Shown: piece after piece, positions 32,083-39,587 of the stretch | Numbering within the stretch: position 1 is the first letter of the stretch | Layout: each line of letters starts with the position of its first letter | Assembly (NCBI GenBank): GCA_964428335.1 | Contig: CAYRXW010000003.1 | Span: 62,001 to 126,000 of the forward strand | Source of the DNA: GW2011-AR15 sp964428335 | GTDB taxonomy: Archaea; Nanobdellota; Nanobdellia; Woesearchaeales; GW2011-AR15 | DNA length: 64,000 nucleotides | Direction of reading: 5' to 3' | The notes under the pieces: generated by a model | What the model saw: only the letters and a program-made list of their open reading frames with translations | What the model was told of the DNA's origin: nothing | The model's database searches: none | Made by a program: the position numbers and the translations under genes

Positions 32083-32180
32083 ATCATCTTCTTGATAATA
32101 TCAGATGTATATTTACGCCAAAGACTGATAAAATGACAGAAATAGAATTAGAAAATTTAGGCTTTACATTATATTATTAA
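32076..32180 (+). CDS. Microprotein family member 3 (34 aa, overlapping)
   Basis: The ORF overlaps the end of member 2 by seven bases. Its C-terminal part FTPKTDKMTEIELENLGFTLYY resembles YTFAEIEQLTSMQFHELGIKPYY of member 1. The first half is divergent, so this may be a decaying copy. It depends on re-initiation or coupling with member 2. Confidence 0.45.
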   Translation: MLNHLLDNIRCIFTPKTDKMTEIELENLGFTLYY

Positions 32181-32202
32181 TTAAATAGGATTGGGAAATA
32201 AA

Positions 32203-32307
32203 ATGTTTTATCAAGATAACGCAGGTAAAAGATATACCTTCAATGAAATAGAAAACTTAACAGATTGGCAGTTCCATGAACTGGGAATAGAGCCAATACA
32301 TTGTTGA
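32203..32307 (+). CDS. Microprotein family member 4 (34 aa)
   Basis: MFYQDNAGKRYTFNEIENLT continues DWQFHELGIEPIHC. It is closest to member 1: the block GK-[KR]-YTF-x-EIE-x-LT then QFHELGI is shared. Located just before a palindrome-rich intergenic region and the cluster of membrane genes. Confidence 0.68.
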   Translation: MFYQDNAGKRYTFNEIENLTDWQFHELGIEPIHC

Positions 32308-32360
32308 TGAATCCCTAATAGTGTATTTTAGTGCACTGCAAGTTTTCTATAAGGAAATGC

Positions 32361-32408
32361 GCAATATTGCTAGAATTCATACTTAACAATATTCCAACAT
32401 AATATTGT
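32361..32408. promoter_or_regulatory. Palindromic operator-like sites before the membrane gene cluster
   Basis: GCAATATTGC (32361-32370) is a perfect palindrome. ACAATATT (32386-32393) and AATATTGT (32401-32408) form a perfect inverted repeat with a seven-base spacer. All share the half-site CAATATT. A TATA-like run follows (about 32413-32420). A dimeric regulator such as the nearby Lrp-like protein could bind here. Confidence 0.45.
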
Positions 32409-32439
32409 AATGTAAATATAAAACCATGAGGTGGTTTAA

Positions 32440-33135
32440 ATGGATAAAAAATCTGAGTATCATAAAAAGGATGAATATCATGGAGAGCGAGAATCTAGTG
32501 ATAAAACATCAGGTCTAGTATCAATGATTATTGCAGCTCTGCTTATAATAATCATTGCTGGCTTTAGCTGGAATTATATGGCATCACAAAAGCAAGCATT
32601 TGAGATAGAATCTTTAAAGCAGCAGATAGATAAATTTGACAGTGCTCCAGTTGCAGTAAAGCCAGAACCTGTTGTTGTCAAGCCAATACCTGAGAAGGTA
32701 AAAATTACTGATACATTACGACCTACAATTTTATATGTATCACCTGCCAATAATCAGCAAAGCATTGAAACCAATATTACTTTAACAGTAAGATTTAGCG
32801 AGCCAATGTCTTCTGATACTATCAATAAAAACACTTTTACAGTTTACCAAAGGACAACCCCAAGTGTTGGTTCACCAAATTCTGACTATCGTTCAACACA
32901 GGTTGAAGGAAATGTGAAATATAGCGGTCTCGTAGCAACATTCATACCAAAGATAACAGATAGTCATAATCCATTTCAGCCAAACCAGCAATATGGAAAT
33001 GTATTTACAGCGACAGTTACAACAGGAGCAAAGGATGCTGCAGGCAATTCTCTTTCACAGAACTATGTATGGAGCTTTACCACTGGAGAAGAAGACTTCA
33101 ATACAGGAACTACAACATCGCAAACAGGTGGATAA
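32440..33135 (+). CDS. Membrane-anchored protein with bacterial Ig-like (Big_5) domain
   Basis: A 231-residue protein. A charged N-terminus precedes one membrane helix (about 26-44), a Pro-rich linker and an SbsA-type Ig-like domain (about 88-222) containing TILYVSPANNQQSIETNITLTVRFSEPMSSDTIN and ending YVWSFTTG. The Ig-like domain is outside the cell, likely for surface binding. It has a GAGGTGG ribosome site and begins the gene row that runs to 35.8 kb. Confidence 0.82.
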   Translation: MDKKSEYHKKDEYHGERESSDKTSGLVSMIIAALLIIIIAGFSWNYMASQKQAFEIESLKQQIDKFDSAPVAVKPEPVVVKPIPEKVKITDTLRPTILYVSPANNQQSIETNITLTVRFSEPMSSDTINKNTFTVYQRTTPSVGSPNSDYRSTQVEGNVKYSGLVATFIPKITDSHNPFQPNQQYGNVFTATVTTGAKDAAGNSLSQNYVWSFTTGEEDFNTGTTTSQTGG

Positions 33136-33136
33136 G

Positions 33137-33511
33137 ATGAGAACAAGCCTAATAATGTTCGGTGTGATTTTTTTAGTTATCGGAGGGTTGCTGTATTTTT
33201 TACCAATGCAGGAACTTAAAGCGAGCACCAGTACAGTACGTCCTGGAGATATAGACAATAGGACATCAACAACCAGAATAACTGTTCCAGTAGAGTGGGC
33301 GTATGCATCTGCAATAATTGGTTTAGTTTTATTGATTCTAGGTATGGCGATTCCAGATCCAATTGTAAGTAGAAACCTAAAAAAGGATTCAAATGAGTCT
33401 TATGACAGAGTAGTTGAGTCGAAAGAGAATATTGAGATTGGCGAAGGAAACAAAAAAAAGATTGTCAAGGAACGGACTGAATCACATAAATCAAGCAAGG
33501 ATAATGATTAA
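33137..33511 (+). CDS. Two-helix membrane protein with charged tail
   Basis: About 124 residues from the ATG at 33137, one base after the preceding stop. An upstream in-frame start within the Ig-domain gene is not credible. Helices lie at about 5-21 and 53-73 with an external loop rich in Thr/Ser, followed by a highly charged cytoplasmic tail. No family recognised. Confidence 0.6.
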   Translation: MRTSLIMFGVIFLVIGGLLYFLPMQELKASTSTVRPGDIDNRTSTTRITVPVEWAYASAIIGLVLLILGMAIPDPIVSRNLKKDSNESYDRVVESKENIEIGEGNKKKIVKERTESHKSSKDND

Positions 33512-33536
33512 CAAAAATAAAATAGGAGGAAAAAAT

Positions 33537-33656
33537 ATGGCAAAAATAAGCAGAGGCGGAAGAATGACCGCAGCGAAGAATAGGGCAGCAAAGACCCCAG
33601 GCGGAAAAGGCAAAGTAAAAGATAGGCCTGCTGGAAAAAAGATAATGAAGACTTAA
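33537..33656 (+). CDS. 39-residue highly basic protein
   Basis: MAKISRGGRMTAAKNRAAKT continues PGGKGKVKDRPAGKKIMKT. An AGGAGG ribosome site lies nine bases upstream. It is almost entirely Lys, Arg, Gly and Ala, and so is likely disordered and nucleic-acid binding or chromatin-like. Confidence 0.65.
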   Translation: MAKISRGGRMTAAKNRAAKTPGGKGKVKDRPAGKKIMKT

Positions 33657-33683
33657 TAGCTCAGCTAGCAAGGCTTATTAATT

Positions 33684-33723
33684 CAAGAAAGCAGATAATT
33701 GATGCTAACATCAAGCTTTCTTG
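33684..33723. other. Stem-loop between the basic protein and the next membrane gene
   Basis: CAAGAAAGC (33684-33692) pairs with GCTTTCTTG (33715-33723), and inside it TTGATG (33699-33704) pairs with CATCAA (33709-33714) around a four-base loop, with a six-base bulge on one side. There is no T-tract after it, so it is not a typical terminator. The minus strand here also has a 35-codon frame from a GTG (about 33669-33776), which I do not trust. Confidence 0.4.
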
Positions 33724-33845
33724 ATTTATGAAAACTTCAACTGTGTCTTTTTCAGCAGATTCATCAAGCACATAGACAATTTTTTTTCAAGATTATTATA
33801 TTTAATTTGAAAATTAATCAATCAAGGAACGGAGGTGTTCAAAAA

Positions 33846-34175
33846 ATGGCATATACAGGAATATTATTAGGATTTTTGGTAAGCATGGTCATATCCGCAC
33901 TTATCATCTATATAGCAGCAAAATTATTTGGAGAAAAAGAAGGATTTGGCACAGCGTTAATGACAGCGTTGACAGGAGCAATAATATTTGCGCTGGTATC
34001 ATTTTTCATAGGCATAGGATGGATTGCATCCTTAATTGGTGGATTAGCATGGCTTATTGCTCTAGGTAACCTTTACAATATCGGATGGCTGAAATCTTTT
34101 GTCATCGCTGTCGTAATTTGGATCTTTGCAAACATTGTAAGCGTTGTTCTGCCGACAATAGCAGGGCCGCTTTAA
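33846..34175 (+). CDS. Small polytopic membrane protein
   Basis: 109 residues from the ATG at 33846, with GGAGGTG eight bases upstream. It has about four closely spaced hydrophobic helices rich in Gly/Ala/Ile. No family assigned. It resembles short envelope proteins found next to stress genes. Confidence 0.6.
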   Translation: MAYTGILLGFLVSMVISALIIYIAAKLFGEKEGFGTALMTALTGAIIFALVSFFIGIGWIASLIGGLAWLIALGNLYNIGWLKSFVIAVVIWIFANIVSVVLPTIAGPL

Positions 34176-34191
34176 AACTGAGGATTTCAAG

Positions 34192-34410
34192 ATGTTATAC
34201 GGATCAATATGGGGAATCTTGGCAGTTCTTGCTGCCATCTGGGTAATATATGATGTTATAAAATACAACAAGGGACTATCAGATGGCATGAAAGTGCTTT
34301 GGATAGTATTTGCTGTACTTTTCAGTATAATAACAGCAATCGTATATTATTTCATCGGAAGGAATGGGCAAAATGATTTGTTCAGAAGAAATAGCAAAAA
34401 ATTCAGATAA
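34192..34410 (+). CDS. PLDc_N-like two-helix membrane protein
   Basis: A 72-residue protein. Helices at about 4-22 and 35-53 surround a conserved-looking D-V-I-K/N linker and W-I-V-F (LSDGMKVLWIVFAVLFSIITAIVYYFIGR). This is the pattern of the PLD N-terminal (PLDc_N) domain found alone in many small proteins. Function unknown. Confidence 0.65.
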   Translation: MLYGSIWGILAVLAAIWVIYDVIKYNKGLSDGMKVLWIVFAVLFSIITAIVYYFIGRNGQNDLFRRNSKKFR

Positions 34411-34431
34411 AATATCAAGGAGACAATCAAA

Positions 34432-34947
34432 ATGGAAAGCGAAATATTAGTTGAAGAATCAAAAGAAGATAAGCTCAAGGAAATAAAGAACTGCATAAAC
34501 AAAAAAGACAGCCTTTATTGCATTCCTAGAAATGAAGTTGAAGACTTTGAAAAAAGCTGTGAGAAAGAAGGAAAGGGAGTTATTCCAATAATGACTTATG
34601 GTGAATACATAATCTATCTAAAAGCTGAAGATTCACCTCTTCCAAATATCCCTCTATCTAAATTCAATTACACATCAGGGACGTTTGAGAAAAAATGGGG
34701 ACCTGAACATAAGACAATCGTGCTCACACCAAGGCATTCAAGCATAAGGAAAGTTGAGATTGAGATCCAGGGTCTTGATATACATAAGATGAGGTTGTTG
34801 CCAGATAAAACAGGCGATGTAATCGAGGATACTGCAAAGATAAAGATAACAAGGCATTATAGGTTCTTGGAAGGAGATACTGAGAATAAGAAAGACACAG
34901 ATAAGGCATCTCCTGGAGAAACAGAAGCACTTCAGACCGGAGTATAA
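34432..34947 (+). CDS. Unknown soluble protein in the membrane-gene row
   Basis: A 171-residue acidic protein with a beta-rich middle (YGEYIIYLKAED...IVLTPRHSSIRKVEIEIQGLDIHKMRLLPDK) and a disordered acidic tail. An AGGAG ribosome site is present. No family recognised. Spacing suggests the same operon as its neighbours. Confidence 0.55.
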   Translation: MESEILVEESKEDKLKEIKNCINKKDSLYCIPRNEVEDFEKSCEKEGKGVIPIMTYGEYIIYLKAEDSPLPNIPLSKFNYTSGTFEKKWGPEHKTIVLTPRHSSIRKVEIEIQGLDIHKMRLLPDKTGDVIEDTAKIKITRHYRFLEGDTENKKDTDKASPGETEALQTGV

Positions 34948-34957
34948 GTGAGAAAAA

Positions 34958-35188
34958 ATGATGGAATACTATGATATTGGACTGGTTGGATTTTTTGTTT
35001 TCATGTTCATGGTTCTATTAGGGACAGTAGTAATATTTTTGTTAGTCTGGTTTGTAGAAAGGAAAGTCAAACAACCGACCGCTTATTTATCGAAAACACC
35101 TTTGGAGATACTTAAAGAAAGATATGCAAGAGGAGAAATCTCAAAAAAGGAACTAGATGAAATGAAAAAAGAATTATCAAGAGACTAA
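34958..35188 (+). CDS. Single-helix membrane protein with SHOCT domain
   Basis: A 76-residue protein. One membrane helix (about 6-31) is followed by a SHOCT motif, TPLEILKERYARGEISKKELDEMKKEL. SHOCT domains occur at the ends of small membrane proteins in bacteria and archaea and are thought to oligomerise. The second ATG at 34961 could also be the start. Confidence 0.75.
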   Translation: MMEYYDIGLVGFFVFMFMVLLGTVVIFLLVWFVERKVKQPTAYLSKTPLEILKERYARGEISKKELDEMKKELSRD

Positions 35189-35192
35189 AACA

Positions 35193-35525
35193 ATGGCTGA
35201 ACAAGAAAAATCAAATGGATTTATGGATATGATAAAAGACGGACTGAGTTATATCCCTCAAATAATCTCTGCAAGCATATTTACACCAATATCAGAAGGG
35301 ACAGATATGGTCATGAAGACTATTGAAAATAGGATGATAAAAATTGAAAATAGGATTTTCAGAAAGATATCTTCTTTTTTAACGATATGGTTTGGAATGA
35401 TATTCATGGCTTTTGCGTTTTTTTTCTTCCTGATAGAATTTTTCAGATGGAACTACGCTTCTGCATTTTTTACAGTAGGGATAATTATTTTTATGATAGG
35501 TCTTCTGCTCAAAGCAGGGGAATAG
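35193..35525 (+). CDS. YqjE/DUF1469-like small membrane protein
   Basis: A 110-residue protein. An amphipathic N-terminus precedes two hydrophobic helices (about 62-82 and 86-106). Size, layout and the ElaB/YqjD-like gene next to it recall the YqjE (phage-holin-like) proteins of the bacterial yqj operon. The link rests on arrangement more than on sequence. Confidence 0.5.
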   Translation: MAEQEKSNGFMDMIKDGLSYIPQIISASIFTPISEGTDMVMKTIENRMIKIENRIFRKISSFLTIWFGMIFMAFAFFFFLIEFFRWNYASAFFTVGIIIFMIGLLLKAGE

Positions 35526-35539
35526 GAAAGGTGAAAAAA

Positions 35540-35806
35540 ATGACAAATGAAAAAAATTCTACAGGCATATCTGACATAAGGAAAAAAACCCACGAAAGTG
35601 TTGATAAAATAATGGACAATGCTGAAAGCATCAGAGATAGCAGCAATGAAAAGATTGCACATATGAAAGATAAGGCGCATATGATGAGAGAAAATGTCGA
35701 TGGCTATATCCAAAAAAATCCTGAGACATCTGTACTCATTGCAGCAGGTGTTGGAGCAATCCTTGGTGGAGTGCTTACAGCAGCCATAATGAGAAGGAGA
35801 CATTAA
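35540..35806 (+). CDS. ElaB/YqjD-like (DUF883) membrane-anchored protein
   Basis: 88 residues from the ATG at 35540. A helical, charged N-terminal part with heptad-like spacing is followed by YIQKNPETSVLIAAGVGAILGGVLTAAIMRRRH. This C-terminal anchor with an N/ETS-Gly-rich helix and R-R-R is the signature of ElaB/YqjD/DUF883 proteins. In bacteria these tether ribosomes to the membrane in stationary phase. Confidence 0.75.
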   Translation: MTNEKNSTGISDIRKKTHESVDKIMDNAESIRDSSNEKIAHMKDKAHMMRENVDGYIQKNPETSVLIAAGVGAILGGVLTAAIMRRRH

Positions 35807-35886
35807 TTTTCTTTCATTTATTTAACATTTGATAGTTAATGAAATTAGAGGTTTCATAAAATATTTTTTCAATCAGGGTGAAATTA

Positions 35887-36159
35887 ATGAAAGCAAACAA
35901 AAAATTTACACTGGGAGAGGCAAAAGCAATTGGCATCAAACTTGGAATAAAATGGGATAAATTTGATATTAATCAATTTAAAATTGGCATGAATGTTGAA
36001 TTAGAACATGGAAAAAGAAATACAGATACCAATGTAACCAATGACGATAAGATTACTACCGCAAAAATTGCTTTAGCACATCTAAATGAGTTTCCAGATT
36101 ATTATGAAAGATTAGAACGGATGGAAAAAGAAGCAGTTGAATTTCGGAGTAAAAAATAA
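35887..36159 (+). CDS. DUF5661-family protein
   Basis: 90 residues from the ATG at 35887, with AGGGTGA eight bases upstream. The core FKIGMNVELEHGKRNTDTNVTNDDKITTAKIALAHLNEFPDYYERL is characteristic of DUF5661. Function unknown; the conserved His, Asn and Asp residues might bind a ligand. Confidence 0.8.
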   Translation: MKANKKFTLGEAKAIGIKLGIKWDKFDINQFKIGMNVELEHGKRNTDTNVTNDDKITTAKIALAHLNEFPDYYERLERMEKEAVEFRSKK

Positions 36160-36172
36160 TAGAATTTACACA

Positions 36173-37243
36173 ATGGCAATACCTAATAATCCTTATGAAA
36201 AAATAGTGCCTTTTATCATATTCATACTTGCACTTCTTCTCTTCTTTAAACTAATCCAACCAATGATAACTATCCTTCTAGGCAGCATCCTTTTTGCATA
36301 TGTTTCTTTTCCTGTATATAAATTCCTAATTAAAAAAATATCAATCAAGCCTTTATCAATCATTTTATCTTTATTATTTGTCTTAATAATTATATTAATT
36401 CCATTCACTTTTTTAGCCTTTGAAATCACAACTGAAGGATATTCATTCTATAATTCGTTATCAAACAGATCTGTGAAAGGAGAACTGTTCGGGTTAGGAT
36501 GCAGAAAGTTTGATTCTAAGATTTGCTTACTTCTTAATCAAGCAGAAAAATTTAACAAAGAACATCTATCAACGTTTGGGTTGGATGAAATCATCCAAAA
36601 GATCCTTCCGCTCCTTAAAGAAAAAATAATAAATTTCATGCTGACTATACCCATCATAATTGCACAAGTTTTCTTAACTCTTATCATATCATATCTCATT
36701 CTAAGTGATTGGGAGAATCTTTTAAAAAGTATAGTCTACATTCTTCCCTTAAGGACAAAGACAACAAATAGGCTTGTCAGAGAATTTGGGAATATAACCC
36801 ATACAGTAATCTATGCACAATTATTTGTCGCATTAGTACAGGGAGCCATTGGAGCTATAGGATTCTATATCTTTGGCGTGCCTTTTCCTTTATTCTTAGG
36901 TGTTGTGATGGCATTTTGCGCATTGATTCCTGCTGTAGGAACGACTATCATATGGATACCCGCGTCTTTATGCCTTATTTTAAGCGGTTACTTTTCAAAT
37001 AATAACTTAGTATTAGGAAAAGGGATAGGCTTATTTTTATATGGTTTTTTGATAATCAGCACAATTGATAACATCCTGCTCACACAGATAGTCCATGCGA
37101 AAGCTAAAGTAAATCAAATAATAGTCATTGTAGGCGTAATTGGTGGAGCTGCGATGTTTGGACCTATGGGAATATTTATCGGCCCAGTATTATTACCTTT
37201 GCTCATGACCTATTTTGAAACATTTAAAGAAAGATTTTTGTAA
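36173..37243 (+). CDS. AI-2E/PerM-family transporter
   Basis: 356 residues from the ATG at 36173; an upstream ATG at 36137 would overlap the previous gene. It has eight membrane helices in the AI-2E arrangement with the long soluble insertion after helix 3 (about 95-150), and conserved stretches including FGVPFPLFLGVVMAFCALIPAVGTTIIWIPA. The C-terminal GGAAMFGPMGIFIGPVLLPLL is typical. The family includes solute exporters and Na+/H+ antiporters. Confidence 0.9.
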   Translation: MAIPNNPYEKIVPFIIFILALLLFFKLIQPMITILLGSILFAYVSFPVYKFLIKKISIKPLSIILSLLFVLIIILIPFTFLAFEITTEGYSFYNSLSNRSVKGELFGLGCRKFDSKICLLLNQAEKFNKEHLSTFGLDEIIQKILPLLKEKIINFMLTIPIIIAQVFLTLIISYLILSDWENLLKSIVYILPLRTKTTNRLVREFGNITHTVIYAQLFVALVQGAIGAIGFYIFGVPFPLFLGVVMAFCALIPAVGTTIIWIPASLCLILSGYFSNNNLVLGKGIGLFLYGFLIISTIDNILLTQIVHAKAKVNQIIVIVGVIGGAAMFGPMGIFIGPVLLPLLMTYFETFKERFL

Positions 37244-37420
37244 ACAATGAATTTGGCCAGTTGATAGCATTTTGGATTTATATTCAAAACATATTATCAA
37301 GCTCTGGCGTATGCTACAAGCAAATGCAGAAAATAACAGCTAGTTTACTAGATTGAAATTATATACTTAAACGACATACCTTATACATACAACGATAAGT
37401 AATCAAAAGAGGTGATCGGG
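37244..37420. other. AT-rich promoter region before the leader-like ORF
   Basis: This contains a TATA-like sequence (TATATACTTA, about 37361-37370) about 50 bases upstream of the micro-ORF. Otherwise I see no gene here. Confidence 0.4.
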
Positions 37421-37483
37421 ATGGCATATATAATTAACCTACAAGATTACAACAAAGCGGCGTATTGGGAATGGAATGACTAG
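37421..37483 (+). CDS. 20-residue micro-ORF with strong ribosome site
   Basis: The ORF MAYIINLQDYNKAAYWEWND is preceded by GAGGTGAT (37409-37416) four bases before the ATG, one of the best ribosome sites in the window. Its stop codon overlaps a strong stem-loop. The arrangement resembles a leader peptide with two Trp codons near its end. No homologue is recognised. Confidence 0.55.
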   Translation: MAYIINLQDYNKAAYWEWND

Positions 37484-37630
37484 CCGGTAGCAGCTATCCC
37501 TCTGATAGCATCAGCCTGTACAAACCGGCTGATTTTCATATCGCCCCCAAAATATCCCAACATAATGAAGTATACTATTTTCCAGCTGCCCAGCAGACTA
37601 GGTTTTAGTGCTTCGTTGGGATTTTTCTTT
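37482..37630 (+). ncRNA. Structured RNA domain with terminator-like end
   Basis: AGCCGGT (37482-37488) pairs with ACCGGCT (37524-37530), and within it GCTATC (37493-37498) pairs with GATAGC (37504-37509). A second structure is ATCCCAAC (37554-37561) with GTTGGGAT (37615-37622), continued by GAAG (37567-37570) with CTTC (37611-37614). It is followed by a T-rich run (from 37622). The domain begins at the micro-ORF stop, is GC-richer than its surroundings, and has no ORF. Confidence 0.5.
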
Positions 37631-37666
37631 ATATTTTTATATTAGAACCTGAAACTTTAGGAAAAA

Positions 37667-38014
37667 ATGACAAGCTCGCAGTTTGAATTAGGAAGGAGAG
37701 AGAACTTTAAGATGGATTATCATAAAAATAGATATGACTGGGGTGATAGAAGTGATAGATCATTTTTTCCAAGATCAACAAAATTTGAATATATGCATTC
37801 AACAGAAACAACAGAGACAAATGAAGGATTTGAGTTCAGGATACCGCTGTCAGAGATATCATTGGAAAACCTTAAAATTTTTGTTCAGATGAACTATGTA
37901 ATTGTGCAGTCTAATAAAAAGACGATATTCATAAGCTTAGATAGGAAATTGAAATCTGAAACCCTTGAATCGATAATTACTCAGGACATGCTGGTAATTA
38001 AGATAAAAAAATGA
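37667..38014 (+). CDS. Hsp20/alpha-crystallin-like protein
   Basis: A 115-residue protein (shorter if started at the Met at 37712). The C-terminal domain (GFEFRIPLSEISLENLKIFVQMNYVIVQSNKKTIFISLDRKLKSETLESIITQDMLVIKIKK) has the beta-sandwich pattern of small heat-shock proteins. The usual G-V-L motif is replaced by MLVIKI. It is a likely chaperone or CS-domain protein. Transcription may be influenced by the structured region upstream. Confidence 0.6.
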   Translation: MTSSQFELGRRENFKMDYHKNRYDWGDRSDRSFFPRSTKFEYMHSTETTETNEGFEFRIPLSEISLENLKIFVQMNYVIVQSNKKTIFISLDRKLKSETLESIITQDMLVIKIKK

Positions 38015-38039
38015 AGGTTAATATAGGGAAATAACAAGG

Positions 38040-38065
38040 AATGTCCACTGGACACACTGGACATT
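38040..38065. promoter_or_regulatory. Operator-like inverted and direct TGGACA repeats
   Basis: AATGTCCA (38040-38047) and TGGACATT (38058-38065) form a perfect inverted repeat. A further TGGACA half-site (38049-38054) in between gives a direct repeat with nine-base spacing. A TATA box (TATTTAAA, 38077-38084) lies just downstream, so a bound regulator would control the 30-residue membrane ORF that follows. Confidence 0.55.
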
Positions 38066-38124
38066 TCTCTGTGAGGTATTTAAACAAAGCATGCGTAAAT
38101 ATTCTTTATGAGGTGCATGTTAAG

Positions 38125-38217
38125 ATGGTAATAATAGGCGTGATGGCATACACAATGATATTCATTTACTTGAGGAAAGAAATCAAGGAGATTATGGCAG
38201 ACAGGAGCCTTAGATAG
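38125..38217 (+). CDS. 30-residue single-helix membrane microprotein
   Basis: MVIIGVMAYTMIFIYLRKEI continues KEIMADRSLR: one membrane helix followed by a charged tail. It lies about 40 bases downstream of a TATA box with an operator-like repeat. Function unknown. Confidence 0.5.
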   Translation: MVIIGVMAYTMIFIYLRKEIKEIMADRSLR

Positions 38218-38526
38218 TCATTGATATAATTTTGAATATATTATCTTTCCAGTAGATTTTCTTTCTCCTTTTTCAATATAAATTATGTAAGCGCTATTGG
38301 CCTTTTGGGACTCATGTGCAAATAGCATGTCTGAATTACTAAGTCTTATTGCTTCAGGGATTACACTAAGAAGAGAGCCATTTTTTGAAAGGCCATAAAC
38401 TCTTAAATTGCTCTTTTTATCAATCGTTATTGTAGGGTCTCCTGAATCATAAACTGTCAGAAAGCATTCAACTATTTTTTCAGGTTTTTCAAGCTTTGTC
38501 TGCAGATAATAAGTTTTTTTTATCAC
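38218..38526 (-). CDS. Unknown beta-rich small protein
   Basis: A 102-residue protein with alternating strands and no recognised motif. It lies downstream of, and in the same direction as, the decarboxylase/deoxyhypusine synthase pair, with a 41-base gap. It converges with the microprotein ORF. Confidence 0.55.
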   Translation of the reverse strand: MIKKTYYLQTKLEKPEKIVECFLTVYDSGDPTITIDKKSNLRVYGLSKNGSLLSVIPEAIRLSNSDMLFAHESQKANSAYIIYIEKGERKSTGKIIYSKLYQ

Positions 38527-38567
38527 AATCCCTTCTAAATTTTTTGCGCTTATAAAACTAACTGCTA

Positions 38568-39587
38568 TTATTTCTCCAAAACAGTCGGAATCTTTGGCAG
38601 TCCACAGAAATCTGTAGTAAAATTATAAGCTCCTGCATTCAAAAAGACAATCTTATCCCCAATTTTTGGTCTTTTTAAGTAAACCTTATACCTTAATATA
38701 TCAGCAGAATCAGGGGTGCAGCCTTTTACTGTGAATGCTTCCCCTTCTTCAAGTTCTCCTTCTATCATTAGTCTTATGTTTGCAATCCATGTATCAAGCG
38801 CAGAATTGAATATCGAGCAGTCAAGGACAATATTATCATCATACATGTTTATTATTGCAGCTTCAAGCTTTACAGAAGGTGCTGCAATAAACCTTCCAGG
38901 TTCAATTATAAGCTTCACATTTTTTGAATTGAGCCAGGATTTCAGGTCATGTATCTTTGAGAATACATAATCAATGACAGATACCCTGAAATTCTTGTAT
39001 TCAGCCGGAATTCCTCCGCCGATATTTATGAAATCAATCTTATCCCAGCATTCGACGCTTTCTTCAAGTTCTTCTCTAAGTGACCATTCGCTCACATTCT
39101 GTGTCTTCCTATGCATGTGTATTCCAATCTTTTCAAAATATTTTTTATCCAGTTTTGAGATTATCTCATTTACAGCAGTTGAATACATCCCAAAGACAAA
39201 ATGCTTTCCTGTATGGATTGTATGCTCCTTTAATTTCATCCTTAGAAGCAGCCATGCTTTTTTCTTTGATTTCTTCAGGAAATCTTCCAGCACTTTCAGA
39301 TCATTTACATTATCAATAACAAACCTTGTTACATCCTTCTTAAACAGCTCTTCAACGTCTTTTGCATTCCATGACTGAGGGAAATACCATATCCTTTCTG
39401 AGTCAATATGAGAAAAATCCTCTGTGCTGTGTATGCTGAAAAAAGAATCAGTCATCTCATGCAGAACTTTTCCGACTTCTATATTTGTCTTGTTGCTGTA
39501 TGACACAGTATCAGCATACTTCTTGATTTTTTTATACTGCTCAACAGCTCTTGATTTGGACAGCACAAACCTTGCTCTTGAAATCAT
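38568..39587 (-). CDS. PLP-dependent ornithine/DAP/arginine decarboxylase-family enzyme
   Basis: A 339-residue fold-type III decarboxylase. The PLP Lys is in SYSNKTN (about residue 33), IEPGRFIAAPSV supplies the phosphate-binding Gly/Arg, INIGGGIP is the Gly-rich loop, and CTPDSADIL is the C-x(3)-D active-site segment from the partner subunit. It starts inside the last codons of the deoxyhypusine synthase gene (ATGA overlap). It may make the polyamine used by that enzyme; the actual substrate (ornithine, arginine, carboxynorspermidine or diaminopimelate) cannot be decided. Confidence 0.85.
   Translation of the reverse strand: MISRARFVLSKSRAVEQYKKIKKYADTVSYSNKTNIEVGKVLHEMTDSFFSIHSTEDFSHIDSERIWYFPQSWNAKDVEELFKKDVTRFVIDNVNDLKVLEDFLKKSKKKAWLLLRMKLKEHTIHTGKHFVFGMYSTAVNEIISKLDKKYFEKIGIHMHRKTQNVSEWSLREELEESVECWDKIDFINIGGGIPAEYKNFRVSVIDYVFSKIHDLKSWLNSKNVKLIIEPGRFIAAPSVKLEAAIINMYDDNIVLDCSIFNSALDTWIANIRLMIEGELEEGEAFTVKGCTPDSADILRYKVYLKRPKIGDKIVFLNAGAYNFTTDFCGLPKIPTVLEK

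Noticed and set aside
32361..32370. Similarity of the GCAATATTGC palindrome to the element arms GCAATATTT
   Set aside because: Only eight AT-rich bases are shared, there is no TGCACCA-like core, and such matches are expected by chance. It is not treated as another attachment site.
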